A DNA stretch of 49,941 bases from NCBI GenBank assembly GCA_000433455.1, contig HF992499.1, positions 1-49,941 on the forward strand, in the 5' to 3' direction. This document shows, in pieces, positions 7,765 through 14,960 of this stretch; position 1 is the stretch's first letter, and the number at the start of each line of letters is the position of its first letter. This DNA is from Mycoplasma sp. CAG:877. GTDB lineage: Bacteria; Bacillota_I; Bacilli_A; RF39; UBA660. A program made the position numbers and the translations under genes. The notes under the pieces were generated by a model. The model searched no databases. It saw only the letters and a list, made by a program, of their open reading frames with translations, and was not told where the DNA came from.

Positions 7765-8166
7765 TTAGCATAATTCTACATAAGTATCTGCTAAACATTG
7801 TAATGCACCAACACAACCTAAATCTAATGTAAAGAATTGATTAGTACTTACATAACCATCATTAGTACTATTAGGATATAAAATTCTACATGTACAGCAG
7901 CAATCATCTAATGCTTCAATTCTAAATACAGTTGATTGTCTACTTTCTCCATTTAATGTATAAGGAAAACTCCATTGAGTACCAGTACAACAATTATATA
8001 AAGTAATTGGTCTAGTATTATAGCAAACACTAGTACATACTGGTCCTAAAAAAGGTTTATCACAACCAGAGTAACTTTCATTATCAAAATCTTGTTTTTG
8101 AAGAGCAAGTATTTTTCTTAATACATCTGCTAAACAACAAGTACGATTCTTATCTTCACAACCCAT
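7765..8166 (-). CDS. CotY/CotZ-like cysteine-rich spore coat protein
   Basis: The 133-aa protein has 15 Cys. The order of motifs (early DVLRKI helix, KPFLGP, CYNTRPITLY, VFRIEALDDCCC, then LDLGCVGALQCLAD) follows the CotY/CotZ/ExsY family, whose members self-assemble by disulfide bonding in the spore crust or exosporium. ATG 8166 is preferred to the GTG two codons upstream because GGAGGA lies about 9 bases before it. A paralogue is 18 bases upstream in the same operon. If the host no longer sporulates, the proteins could serve another cross-linked surface layer. Confidence 0.8.
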   Translation of the reverse strand: MGCEDKNRTCCLADVLRKILALQKQDFDNESYSGCDKPFLGPVCTSVCYNTRPITLYNCCTGTQWSFPYTLNGESRQSTVFRIEALDDCCCTCRILYPNSTNDGYVSTNQFFTLDLGCVGALQCLADTYVELC

Positions 8167-8184
8167 ATTCACAACTCCTCCTTT

Positions 8185-8568
8185 CTATAAATTAGAAACA
8201 ACAGCATCTTCTATACATTGAATTGCACAAATACAACCTAAATTAACATTAATAAAACTACCACTAGCAACATAATTATCCCCATCTCTATATAAAACCC
8301 TAAGTGTAACACAATCATCATCTACTTTATGAACTCTAAATAATGTACTAGTCTGCATAACATTACTACTATCCATATAATTAGCACTTAATATAGTACC
8401 TTTCTTATTATATAAAGTAATAACTCTAGTATTATAACAAATACAATTAATAGTAGGTCCTAAAAAAGGTTTAGTGCAACCTTCCTCTACACAACACTCA
8501 TCAAGAGAATTATCTTGTAGTAGAGCAATTAGTTTCAGCAAATTCTTAATACAACGATTAGTAGTCAT
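8185..8568 (-). CDS. CotY/CotZ-like spore coat protein, paralogue
   Basis: The 127-aa protein has 10 Cys and shares KPFLGP, CYNTRVITLY, LFRVHKVDDDC and VNLGCICAIQCIED with the gene downstream, so the two are tandem duplicates that have diverged. The ATG at 8568 follows GAGGTGG; an in-frame GTG at 8577 lies inside that site. It is first of the two-gene coat operon. The upstream region 8569-8700 is AT-rich; I cannot assign a sigma-E or sigma-K promoter with confidence. Confidence 0.78.
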   Translation of the reverse strand: MTTNRCIKNLLKLIALLQDNSLDECCVEEGCTKPFLGPTINCICYNTRVITLYNKKGTILSANYMDSSNVMQTSTLFRVHKVDDDCVTLRVLYRDGDNYVASGSFINVNLGCICAIQCIEDAVVSNL

Positions 8569-8715
8569 AGTCCCCACCTCTTTATCTATTTCTAATATAA
8601 AGTATTCAAAAACTTATATTTGGTGTTTATAAATACCTATATAATTATATGTAGTATTAACTAAAATATCTTTATTTTTTTCTTCTCTTATTATATAATT
8701 AATATGGTGATAAAA

Positions 8716-9021
8716 ATGGAATATGCTGTAATAGCAATTATCTTAATTATTATTTTATTAGCAATCTTAAAAGCTAATAAAAAAGATGCCGGACTAGATT
8801 TTAATAAATTAGTTGAATATCTAGGTGGTAAAGAAAATATTGTTGATACTGAGATTAATTTATCTAGATTTAAAGTTACTTTAAAAGATGTCAGTAAAGC
8901 CAATAAAGAGGGCATTCAAAAACTAGGAGCTAAAGGAATTGTTGAAATAGACAATCAATTAAAAATAATTTTAGGTCCTGAATCTAAACAATTAAAAAAA
9001 TACATAGACGAAATAAAATGA
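8716..9021 (+). CDS. Membrane-anchored PTS EIIB-like protein lacking the phospho-cysteine
   Basis: The 101-aa protein has an N-terminal membrane helix (about residues 3-19), then a domain with the glucose-type EIIB pattern: YLGGKENIVD, SRFKVTLKDVSK, LGAKGIVEI, IILGPES. In true EIIB the phosphorylated Cys sits in 'DACITRLRV'; here the aligned stretch is EINLSRFKV, with no Cys anywhere in the domain. It therefore cannot phosphorylate sugar in the usual way and may be a sensor or a binding domain. ATG 8716 follows GGTGAT; an upstream ATG (8704) lies against that site. A hairpin with T run (9015-9040) follows. Confidence 0.75.
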   Translation: MEYAVIAIILIIILLAILKANKKDAGLDFNKLVEYLGGKENIVDTEINLSRFKVTLKDVSKANKEGIQKLGAKGIVEIDNQLKIILGPESKQLKKYIDEIK

Positions 9022-9040
9022 CAAAATTTGTCATTTTTTT
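9015..9040 (+). terminator. Rho-independent terminator
   Basis: AAAATGACA pairs with TGTCATTTT and runs into seven T; the stem spans the TGA stop of the EIIB-like gene. Confidence 0.75.
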
Positions 9041-9099
9041 CATATTTCGACAAAATACGACATATTAAAATTATATAATTCAAACTAAGAGGTGTACTT

Positions 9100-10338
9100 A
9101 TGCCAATATTTGAAAATATAATTTTATTATTCGTATTTTTATTTTTCCCAATAACTTGCTACTTAATATATATAACTCATCTAAGTAATATGGATAGAAA
9201 AGAACAAAGTATTTTATTAGATATTTCTCTAATATCAGCTTTATTTTTAATAATTAGATATATTAATGATAAATCTATTTATATTCTTCTTTTTTATAAT
9301 ATTCCTTTACTTATAGCATACTTAAAAGGAAAAATACCAACTATAATAGCTCTTTCTATAACTATTGTTTTCTTTTATAATCTCTACATAAGTATTCCTT
9401 TAATTATTTTAAGTTTAGAGTACTTATTATATTTTATAATTTACTTATACATATCTAAGTATAAAAGTAAATCTACTAACTATATAAATATATTTGTTGC
9501 TATAAAAATATTTATGATATCTTTTATAATATTTTATATAATTAATCCTAATGGCTCTATTATAAGTAATTTAATATATCTAATTATAACTTCAACTCTT
9601 TTTATAGTATTTACATACCTAAGTCTTTTCTTATTTGAAAAGGGTGAAGATATTACTAATCTTTATAGTATTATGAAAGAATCTAAAAAGGATAAATTAT
9701 TATTTGAATCTTTATCTAAACTAACACATGAGTTAAAAAATCCAATTTCAGTCTGTAAAGGTTACTTAGAAATAATTGATAAAAACGGCTATCAAAAAGC
9801 TCCTAAGTATTTACCAATTATCTCTAGTGAAATAGAAAGATCTTTATCAGTAATAAATGATTTTTCTTCTCTTGGTAAATTAAAAGAATTAAATAAAGAA
9901 GAAGTAGACTTACAAGTATTATTAGAAGAAATAATAACTATTCTAAATCCACTATTTAAAAAGTATAATGCAAATATTTATCTAAATGTCAAACAAGATA
10001 TTTATCTAAGTCTAGATTATTTAAGAATGAAACAAGTCTTCGTAAACATCTTAAAAAATGCTTTAGAAGCTAGAAAAGAAGAAGAACCACTAAATGTCCA
10101 AATAGAAGTAAAAAAGTCCTTAAAAGCCGTAAAAATAATAATTAAAGATAATGGAATAGGTATGGATAAAAACACCTTAGAAAGAATAAGTGAAATATTT
10201 TATACAACTAAAGCAAATGGTAATGGGCTAGGTGTAGTCTTATCCAAAGAAATAGTAGAAATGCATCATGGTACTATTAATTATAAATCTCAAAAAGAAA
10301 AAGGAACGACTGTTACTATAACCTTACCATGTAATTAA
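9100..10338 (+). CDS. Orphan sensor histidine kinase, sporulation-kinase (KinB) like
   Basis: The 412-aa protein has about six membrane helices (residues 1-185) and no large extracellular domain. The HisKA H-box is LTHELKNPISVCKGY with phospho-acceptor His210. The ATPase domain has N-box KNALEA, DNGIGMD and GNGLGV. The HisKA helix (EIERSLSVINDFSSLGKLK) is of the type seen in KinA/KinB kinases that feed the Spo0A phosphorelay. No response regulator is adjacent, as is usual for those kinases. Sporulation input is inferred from the domain type and the nearby coat-like genes. Confidence 0.82.
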   Translation: MPIFENIILLFVFLFFPITCYLIYITHLSNMDRKEQSILLDISLISALFLIIRYINDKSIYILLFYNIPLLIAYLKGKIPTIIALSITIVFFYNLYISIPLIILSLEYLLYFIIYLYISKYKSKSTNYINIFVAIKIFMISFIIFYIINPNGSIISNLIYLIITSTLFIVFTYLSLFLFEKGEDITNLYSIMKESKKDKLLFESLSKLTHELKNPISVCKGYLEIIDKNGYQKAPKYLPIISSEIERSLSVINDFSSLGKLKELNKEEVDLQVLLEEIITILNPLFKKYNANIYLNVKQDIYLSLDYLRMKQVFVNILKNALEARKEEEPLNVQIEVKKSLKAVKIIIKDNGIGMDKNTLERISEIFYTTKANGNGLGVVLSKEIVEMHHGTINYKSQKEKGTTVTITLPCN

Positions 10339-10339
10339 A

Positions 10340-10371
10340 AAAGATTAGCAAAACTAATCTTTAATTTTTTT
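10340..10371. terminator. Terminator between convergent genes
   Basis: AAAGATTAG (10340-10348) pairs with CTAATCTTT (10354-10362), followed on the plus strand by a T-rich run. The right arm overlaps the stop codon of the minus-strand gene. Confidence 0.75.
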
Positions 10372-11016
10372 ATATGTTTTAACTGCCTTTTTATATTTTT
10401 CTCTGGCATTATTAAGTTCAGTTGGAAAACATTCTGCTAGTTGTGGTAAAGTCCGACCAAGATCATGAATCTCTAGTTCTGAGACTCCTTCGTATTGTTC
10501 TGTCATTACCTCAAAAAAAACTCTCTCAACATCTTCTCTAAAAACTTCATTAACGCTTTTACCAGTATAACGTTTAACCATTCTTCCAAGTAAATTTTGA
10601 TGTGGCAACCATTTTTCTAATTCTTTTATATGATCAACCGATGGTCTGCATTCATATATTCCAAAAATATTTTTCTTTGGAATAAGAGTTGCTCCCCCTG
10701 ATGGTCTATGTTCTAAGTTATATGAACATCCAGTCTCAGTTAACATTGAACATTCTCTTTTCATCGAAAATAAATCAACTACATCACGATCCTTATTTCT
10801 TGCTCTTAAATATAGAATAGGGGAAGCAACTGATTTTCCATTAATTTCTTGAATATTAATAGCCGCAACAATTGAAATATTTCCTGTTTCTAAAGTCTTT
10901 AATATTTCACTCTTAGTAATACTAGGAAAATCACTTACATAATAGTCACATCCTGATTTCTTACAACACATTCCACCACATGATTTACAAATATCCTTAT
11001 CCTCATACTTTTTCAT
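10354..11016 (-). CDS. Cys-rich putative metal-cluster protein (YkgJ-like)
   Basis: The product is about 220 aa. The N-terminus has CKSCGGMCCKKSGC (about residues 10-23), and further Cys occur in KRECSML, TGCSYN and YECRP. This Cys clustering resembles the YkgJ/CxxCxxxxC family, thought to bind a zinc or iron-sulfur centre, but the match is partial. The ATG at 11016 is chosen because GAGGG lies 6 bases upstream; the GTG at 11028 overlaps that site. There is no signal peptide. Single-gene transcript, function unknown. Confidence 0.6.
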   Translation of the reverse strand: MKKYEDKDICKSCGGMCCKKSGCDYYVSDFPSITKSEILKTLETGNISIVAAINIQEINGKSVASPILYLRARNKDRDVVDLFSMKRECSMLTETGCSYNLEHRPSGGATLIPKKNIFGIYECRPSVDHIKELEKWLPHQNLLGRMVKRYTGKSVNEVFREDVERVFFEVMTEQYEGVSELEIHDLGRTLPQLAECFPTELNNAREKYKKAVKTYKKIKD

Positions 11017-11094
11017 AATAGCCCTCACTTACAAGTAGTGTATTCTATCAGTTTTATAAAAGTTTTACAAGTACAACTATTCCTTTTAACAAAT

Positions 11095-11173
11095 AAAAAA
11101 GGCACTTAATTCGTAAGAATTAAATGTCACTAACTAATAGGTAGACATTTAGTTAACTAACTAAATGATTCCT
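11095..11173 (-). ncRNA. Putative small RNA, copy 1 of a duplicated cassette
   Basis: Read on the minus strand: a TTGTAT/TAATGT promoter (11204-11209 and 11180-11185, 18-bp spacer), a 5' hairpin around a CATTTAGTT palindrome bracketed by GGTAG/CTACC, then a terminator hairpin (11101-11128) ending in six T (11095-11100). About 79 nt are predicted. The whole unit is repeated with about 80% identity at 11411-11525. No peptide is encoded. Confidence 0.5.
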
Positions 11174-11258
11174 ACCTAAACATTAACATAATAAGCTTCA
11201 AATATACAATAAATTTTCAAAAAAATAAAAAAATTCAAGGAAACTCAAAAAAAATTTC

Positions 11259-11316
11259 TATAATATATATAGGAAGCATTAGTTATTAAGTGTCTACCTC
11301 TAATAATAAAAAGGAG
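11259..11316 (+). promoter_or_regulatory. -10 element, structured leader and ribosome site of the hydrophobic peptide
   Basis: TATAAT at 11259-11264, with only a weak TTCAAG-like -35. The predicted leader starts near 11271 and contains a degenerate copy of the sRNA 5' hairpin (11271-11297). AAGGAGG follows at 11311-11317. Confidence 0.45.
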
Positions 11317-11327
11317 GTTGATAAGAA

Positions 11328-11426
11328 ACGAAAACAAAGACTTTCATTATAAAGTTTTTACACTCTCTTTCTATCATTTTGTTACTAATCATAATCTTGA
11401 TACTAGTAATAAAAAAAGGCACTTAA
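11328..11426 (+). pseudogene. Hydrophobic 32-aa peptide, type I toxin-like, ACG at expected start
   Basis: A strong AAGGAGG is followed 10 bases later by ACG, opening a 32-codon frame: KTKTF, then a membrane segment of Ile/Leu/Val (SIILLLIIILILVI), then KK and stop TAA at 11424. Lys-flanked single-helix peptides of this size are typical type I toxins (Fst, TxpA, BsrG). No ATG, GTG or TTG is available in this frame. Either ACG is used, or an ATG has decayed to ACG and the toxin is dead. The stop codon lies inside the terminator stem of the convergent sRNA copy 2, which gives the usual 3' overlap of such loci. Confidence 0.45.
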
Positions 11427-11490
11427 TTCAAATGAATTAAATGCCACCCCAATAAATACGGGTAGACATTTAGTTAACTAAATGCTTCCT
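11411..11490 (-). ncRNA. Putative antisense small RNA, copy 2
   Basis: On the minus strand a near-consensus promoter precedes an approximately 80-nt RNA. It has a 5' palindromic hairpin (11461-11490 region, GGTAG/CTACC with CATTTAGTTAACTAAATG inside) and a 12-bp terminator stem (11418-11429 with 11434-11445) followed by seven T (11411-11417). It overlaps the 3' end of the hydrophobic reading frame in antisense. Confidence 0.55.
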
Positions 11491-11496
11491 ACCTAA

Positions 11497-11525
11497 ATAT
11501 TAACACAACAAATACTTATACACAA
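11497..11525 (-). promoter_or_regulatory. Promoter of sRNA copy 2
   Basis: Minus strand: TTGTGT (11525-11520), 17-bp spacer, TAATAT (11502-11497). The start is predicted near 11490. Confidence 0.55.
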
Positions 11526-11580
11526 GAAAAATATCACATAAATATTATCTTTTCATAAATTACTATAAGGAGGGACTTTT

Positions 11581-11844
11581 ATGAATCCTTATAGAAATAC
11601 ATCTTATGGAATGAACAATAAAAATTATCCTACTTACGTTTATAGTAACGATGGAGAAAGATTTTTCTGGGCACCTTTCGTAGTTGGTGGCTTAGCAGGA
11701 ACAGCACTTGGGTATGGTATTGCCAATAACAATCAAATAAACAACATGAATCCTAATAAAATCTATCCATATTATCCAGTATACCCAGTACCTTATTCAC
11801 CATATGGCTACAATAGCTTTAGTAATAATTATTACTATCAATAA
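11581..11844 (+). CDS. Tyr/Pro/Asn-rich small membrane protein (87 aa)
   Basis: The 87-aa product has an Asn/Tyr-rich head, a Gly-zipper hydrophobic stretch (VVGGLAGTALGYGIA, about residues 39-54) and a tail dominated by Tyr and Pro (PYYPVYPVPYSPYG). Low-complexity Tyr/Pro tails occur in small coat and surface proteins of spore formers, but no family is certain. A strong AAGGAGG site precedes the ATG and a compact terminator follows, so it is a single-gene transcript. It borders the sRNA cassette, whose promoter points away from it. Confidence 0.65.
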   Translation: MNPYRNTSYGMNNKNYPTYVYSNDGERFFWAPFVVGGLAGTALGYGIANNNQINNMNPNKIYPYYPVYPVPYSPYGYNSFSNNYYYQ

Positions 11845-11863
11845 AGTCGAAAGACTTTTTTCT
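11843..11863 (+). terminator. Rho-independent terminator
   Basis: AAAGTC/GACTTT with a GAAA loop is followed by a T-rich run and begins in the stop codon of the preceding gene. Confidence 0.75.
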
Positions 11864-11892
11864 TTTGAAACATTCCAAATAATAAAATATTC

Positions 11893-11920
11893 TTGCTAAA
11901 AAATAAAACTTTGATATAAT
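11893..11920 (+). promoter_or_regulatory. Promoter of rluB
   Basis: TTGCTA (11893-11898), 16-bp spacer, TATAAT (11915-11920). Confidence 0.6.
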
Positions 11921-11967
11921 AGTCAAGCAACCAAATTTATTGTATAATAAAAATAGAGGTGATACTA

Positions 11968-12690
11968 ATGGAAAGATTACAAAAAGTAATAGCGGCATCA
12001 GGAATAACTTCTCGCCGTAAAGCAGAAGAGTTAATAACAGAAGGCAAAGTAAAAGTAAATGGACAAGTAGTAACTGAACTAGGTACTAAAGTATCTGATA
12101 AAGATAAAATTTTAGTTAATAATGAACCAATCACAAAAGAAGTAAAAGAATACTATCTTTTAAATAAACCAAGAGGAGTCTTAACTACAACATCAGATGA
12201 TCGTTCTCGTAAAATTGTAGTAGACTTAATCCCAACCTCAGCAAGAATTTATCCAGTAGGTAGATTAGACTATGATACAACTGGTCTTTTAATTCTAACA
12301 AACGATGGTGAATTTGCTAATATTTTAATGCATCCAAGTAACAATATTGAAAAAGTTTACATGGCTAAATTAAAAGGCATTATTAAAAAAGAACAAATTG
12401 AAGCTTTAAAAGAAGGTGTAACTATTGATGAAGCTACAACAGTAGCAGCAAAACGGGTAAAACTAAAAAAGTTTGATCCTAAAACAAACACTTGTATGGT
12501 TCAAATAACAATCTGCGAAGGAAAAAATCATCAAGTTAAAAAGATGTTTGCCGCAGTAGGCTTTGATGTTATAAAACTAAAAAGAGAAAAAGAAGGCTTC
12601 TTTGACTTAAAAAATCTTCAATCAGGTGAATTTAGAAAACTAACACCAAAAGAAGTAAAAAGAGTCTATGGTCTAGAAGAAAATAAATAA
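11968..12690 (+). CDS. rluB: 23S rRNA pseudouridine synthase, RluB/RsuA family
   Basis: The 240-aa protein has an S4 RNA-binding domain (residues 1-60; RLQKVIAASGITSRRKAEEL). The RsuA-type catalytic domain carries LNKPRGVLTT and GRLDYDTTGLLILTNDG, where the Asp is the nucleophile, and ends in KNHQVKKMFAAVG. Enzymes of this family isomerise a uridine in 23S rRNA (RluB) or 16S rRNA (RsuA); length and S4 type fit RluB of Bacillus. The ATG at 11968 follows GAGGTGAT; the GTG at 11959 is inside that site. Monocistronic, with its own promoter and terminator. Confidence 0.9.
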   Translation: MERLQKVIAASGITSRRKAEELITEGKVKVNGQVVTELGTKVSDKDKILVNNEPITKEVKEYYLLNKPRGVLTTTSDDRSRKIVVDLIPTSARIYPVGRLDYDTTGLLILTNDGEFANILMHPSNNIEKVYMAKLKGIIKKEQIEALKEGVTIDEATTVAAKRVKLKKFDPKTNTCMVQITICEGKNHQVKKMFAAVGFDVIKLKREKEGFFDLKNLQSGEFRKLTPKEVKRVYGLEENK

Positions 12691-12725
12691 ATAAATAAAG
12701 AATTCTACCTAAGTAGAACAAAATA

Positions 12726-12762
12726 AAAAGGCATGTTTCAAACTATAAAACATGCTTTTCTT
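12726..12762. terminator. Terminator between convergent genes
   Basis: AAAAGGCATGTTT pairs with AAACATGCTTTT (one bulge), followed by T-rich sequence that also ends the minus-strand gene. Confidence 0.7.
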
Positions 12763-13314
12763 TTACATAAAAATATCTCTTCTTAATATCATAAACACTA
12801 CTAAAAATATAACCGCTAAAATTAATGCACTAACGACTAAATCAAGTAAACTAACAGTCTTACCATTAGCATCTCTTAATATATCTAAATAATTATCCGG
12901 ATTCTTCTCCTTTATTTTTTCAATTTTTTTATTTAAGACTTTCATATAAACCATATTAGCAACCGTTACATAAATAATCCTCATCAAAATAAAAAGTATT
13001 AGTAATTTTAAACCAATTCCCCAAGAATAATAAGCTAGGGCATATAGTAAAAAATCTCCTATAGCGGCACAAATACCTAATAAATTAAATCTATTAAAAC
13101 AAAAATAAAAAGGACCAGTTAAAAAGACAAATACCTTATTTTCATTATAACAAACAGTATCAAATCTATCTCCTAAATATATTTCTAAATCAGATGCACT
13201 GGGATTTTTACTTTCTTTAGTAATAACTTTACCATTTACCATATAACCACAATGTAAACACCAAAAACTATGCATTGGTCTTCCACACTTAGGACAATTC
13301 TTAGGATAAGCCAT
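12763..13314 (-). CDS. Zinc-ribbon membrane protein (183 aa)
   Basis: The N-terminus has a zinc ribbon (CPKCGRPM...CLHCG, residues 6-22). The soluble part is followed by a hydrophobic hairpin (about 80-125), a charged helix (KVLNKKIEKIKEKN) and a C-terminal membrane helix. The layout resembles DUF2628-type membrane proteins, but I would not assign a function. The ATG at 13314 follows GGAGGGGA; the GTG at 13329 overlaps that site. Convergent with rluB. Confidence 0.65.
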   Translation of the reverse strand: MAYPKNCPKCGRPMHSFWCLHCGYMVNGKVITKESKNPSASDLEIYLGDRFDTVCYNENKVFVFLTGPFYFCFNRFNLLGICAAIGDFLLYALAYYSWGIGLKLLILFILMRIIYVTVANMVYMKVLNKKIEKIKEKNPDNYLDILRDANGKTVSLLDLVVSALILAVIFLVVFMILRRDIFM

Positions 13315-13380
13315 CTTAATCCCCTCCACTATGATAAGTATAAACTATAATCACTATCTAAACAAGCTAAAAAAATACAC

Positions 13381-13405
13381 AAAAAAAGAATAAATAAATT
13401 ATTCT
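13381..13405 (-). terminator. Terminator of the ferredoxin gene
   Basis: On the minus strand AGAATAA pairs with TTATTCT (13405-13399 and 13393-13387), followed by seven T; the stem overlaps the stop codon. Confidence 0.65.
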
Positions 13406-13590
13406 TCTACTTCAATAGCACCAGTAGGGCAAGCTTCAGCTGCATCTCTAACAGCTTGTTTTTCATCCTCTTGTACTTCTTCTTTTTTTACTTCTGATAA
13501 ACCATTATCACCAATTTCAAAAATACTATCAGCTATAGCGCAGCAAGCACCACATCCGATACAAGCATCTTCATTAACTTTTACTTTCAT
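13399..13590 (-). CDS. Single-cluster [4Fe-4S] ferredoxin
   Basis: The 63-aa acidic protein has CIGCGACC near the N-terminus and ACPTGAI near the C-terminus, the four Cys that ligate one [4Fe-4S] cluster, as in Bacillus Fer. It carries electrons at low potential in the cytosol; the partner enzyme is not encoded nearby. The ATG at 13590 follows AAGGAGGATATAAAA; the upstream in-frame ATG at 13614 would place this strong site inside the gene. Divergent from the 13709 gene. Confidence 0.88.
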   Translation of the reverse strand: MKVKVNEDACIGCGACCAIADSIFEIGDNGLSEVKKEEVQEDEKQAVRDAAEACPTGAIEVEE

Positions 13591-13708
13591 TTTTATATCC
13601 TCCTTAAAAAACATTATATCTAAAATAATCTTTTACGTAAAGAAATAATTACTACTTTTGTTTTTATTTAACTTATGATAAACTAATCTATAGTAGAAGG
13701 TGATTAGT

Positions 13709-14614
13709 ATGTCAAGTAGAATGGATCGTTACAGAGATAAAGGTGATACAAATACTTATAGTCGTGCAAATAGAAATCAAGAATTATATCAAAACATTGG
13801 TAGTAACACAAGAGTAGCTAACCTAACAGATGTAACAAATGCTAACGCTATTGATTTAGACAATGCTTCTAGAATTACAAATACTCGTGAAGGATATCAT
13901 CAAATGAAAGAATTCAGAAAAGATATTGCTGTACCAAAAGTAAAAAAAGAACTAGACGATTTTAATTACTTATATCAAACTAGAGAAAATAGAATTTATG
14001 ATGTAAATAGAGTTTTAGAAGAGGCTAGAAAAAATAGAAGAACAGCTGATGATGAAAAGGAAGAAAAACGTCGTCTAAAGAACAGTAACTATAATATAAT
14101 TACTAGTCTAAATCCTGAAGAGTTAGAAAAGTATCGCCAAGAGAAGATAAACAGAGTTTATCGAGCTAATGATGACGCAAATTCCAATGATGATGACATA
14201 AAAGAATTAATAAATACTATCGCCTCTAAAACATTAGCTGGTGAAATAGATCAAGCAACCGGTGTTAACTTACTTAGTGATTTAATGGCAACTAGTATTC
14301 TAGACAAAGTAGAAAGACAAAAAGAAGACACTAGTGTTAATCTTGGACTTTCTAGAGAAGTTCTAAATAAAGAACAAATAGAACAAGTAAATAAACTAGA
14401 TCAAGAAATAGTAGAAGAAAAAGATAGTAATTTAAAAGAAGCCGATAGTGATTTCTACACTAGAAGTATGGACTTATCTGATAAAGACTTTGAAATGGAT
14501 GATGAATTTAAAGAAAAATCTCTTCCATTACCTTTAAAGATATTCCTAATATTATTAGTACTTGCCTGTATAGCAGCAGCGGTTTACTTCATTTGGCAAA
14601 CTTATTTTAAATAA
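13709..14614 (+). CDS. C-terminally anchored coiled-coil membrane protein (301 aa)
   Basis: The long hydrophilic N-terminal part is rich in Asn, Arg and Asp. It contains predicted coiled coil (EEARKNRRTADDEKEEKRR) and a short segment with regularly spaced Leu/Ile (KTLAGEIDQATGVNLLSDLM). The only membrane helix is at residues 275-297 followed by three residues, so the bulk should be cytosolic. The family is not recognised. The ATG at 13709 follows GAAGGTGAT. The stop overlaps the next start (TAATG), pointing to translational coupling with the 14614 gene. Confidence 0.65.
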   Translation: MSSRMDRYRDKGDTNTYSRANRNQELYQNIGSNTRVANLTDVTNANAIDLDNASRITNTREGYHQMKEFRKDIAVPKVKKELDDFNYLYQTRENRIYDVNRVLEEARKNRRTADDEKEEKRRLKNSNYNIITSLNPEELEKYRQEKINRVYRANDDANSNDDDIKELINTIASKTLAGEIDQATGVNLLSDLMATSILDKVERQKEDTSVNLGLSREVLNKEQIEQVNKLDQEIVEEKDSNLKEADSDFYTRSMDLSDKDFEMDDEFKEKSLPLPLKIFLILLVLACIAAAVYFIWQTYFK

Positions 14615-14949
14615 TGTTACCCTTAATATATTTTGTCTGCTTCTATCTATCTTTACCTGGTTTCTTTGCTAAAGCTGGTTACAGTCCTCTAAAAGGTCTA
14701 ATACCAATATATAACATATGTATACTATGCATGATTCTAAAGATAAATCCAGTCTTATTAATAGTACTAGGACTTGGACTTATCTTTTTACCATGTCGTA
14801 TGTTTGTAGCAACTTTAATAATTATTTTTTTACCATTCCAAATAGCTGATGCCTATAGTAGTAATTTTAAAGTATCAATTATAACATTTATTCTTCCTAT
14901 TATTATGTACCCAGTTTTAGCATATATAAAAGGTTATTACACGTATTAG
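14614..14949 (+). CDS. Small polytopic membrane protein, DUF5684-like
   Basis: The 111-aa protein has about four membrane helices. The segment FAKAGYSPLKGLIPIYNI resembles the DUF5684 hallmark (K/R-AG-x4-ALIPIYN), found in small membrane proteins of Bacillota often next to signal peptidase or transglutaminase genes. Function unknown. It starts on the stop codon of the preceding gene with no ribosome site of its own, so coupling is likely. The transglutaminase-like gene follows 11 bases later. Confidence 0.6.
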   Translation: MLPLIYFVCFYLSLPGFFAKAGYSPLKGLIPIYNICILCMILKINPVLLIVLGLGLIFLPCRMFVATLIIIFLPFQIADAYSSNFKVSIITFILPIIMYPVLAYIKGYYTY

Positions 14950-14960
14950 GAGAAAGAAAT

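Noticed and set aside
9100..10338. Two-component operon
   Set aside because: No response regulator lies next to the kinase on either side.
11311..11440. TTG-initiated 40-codon frame after the AAGGAGG at 11311
   Set aside because: TTG 11318 is almost inside the ribosome site and the peptide is His/Asn-rich with no recognisable feature; the hydrophobic frame fits a toxin better.
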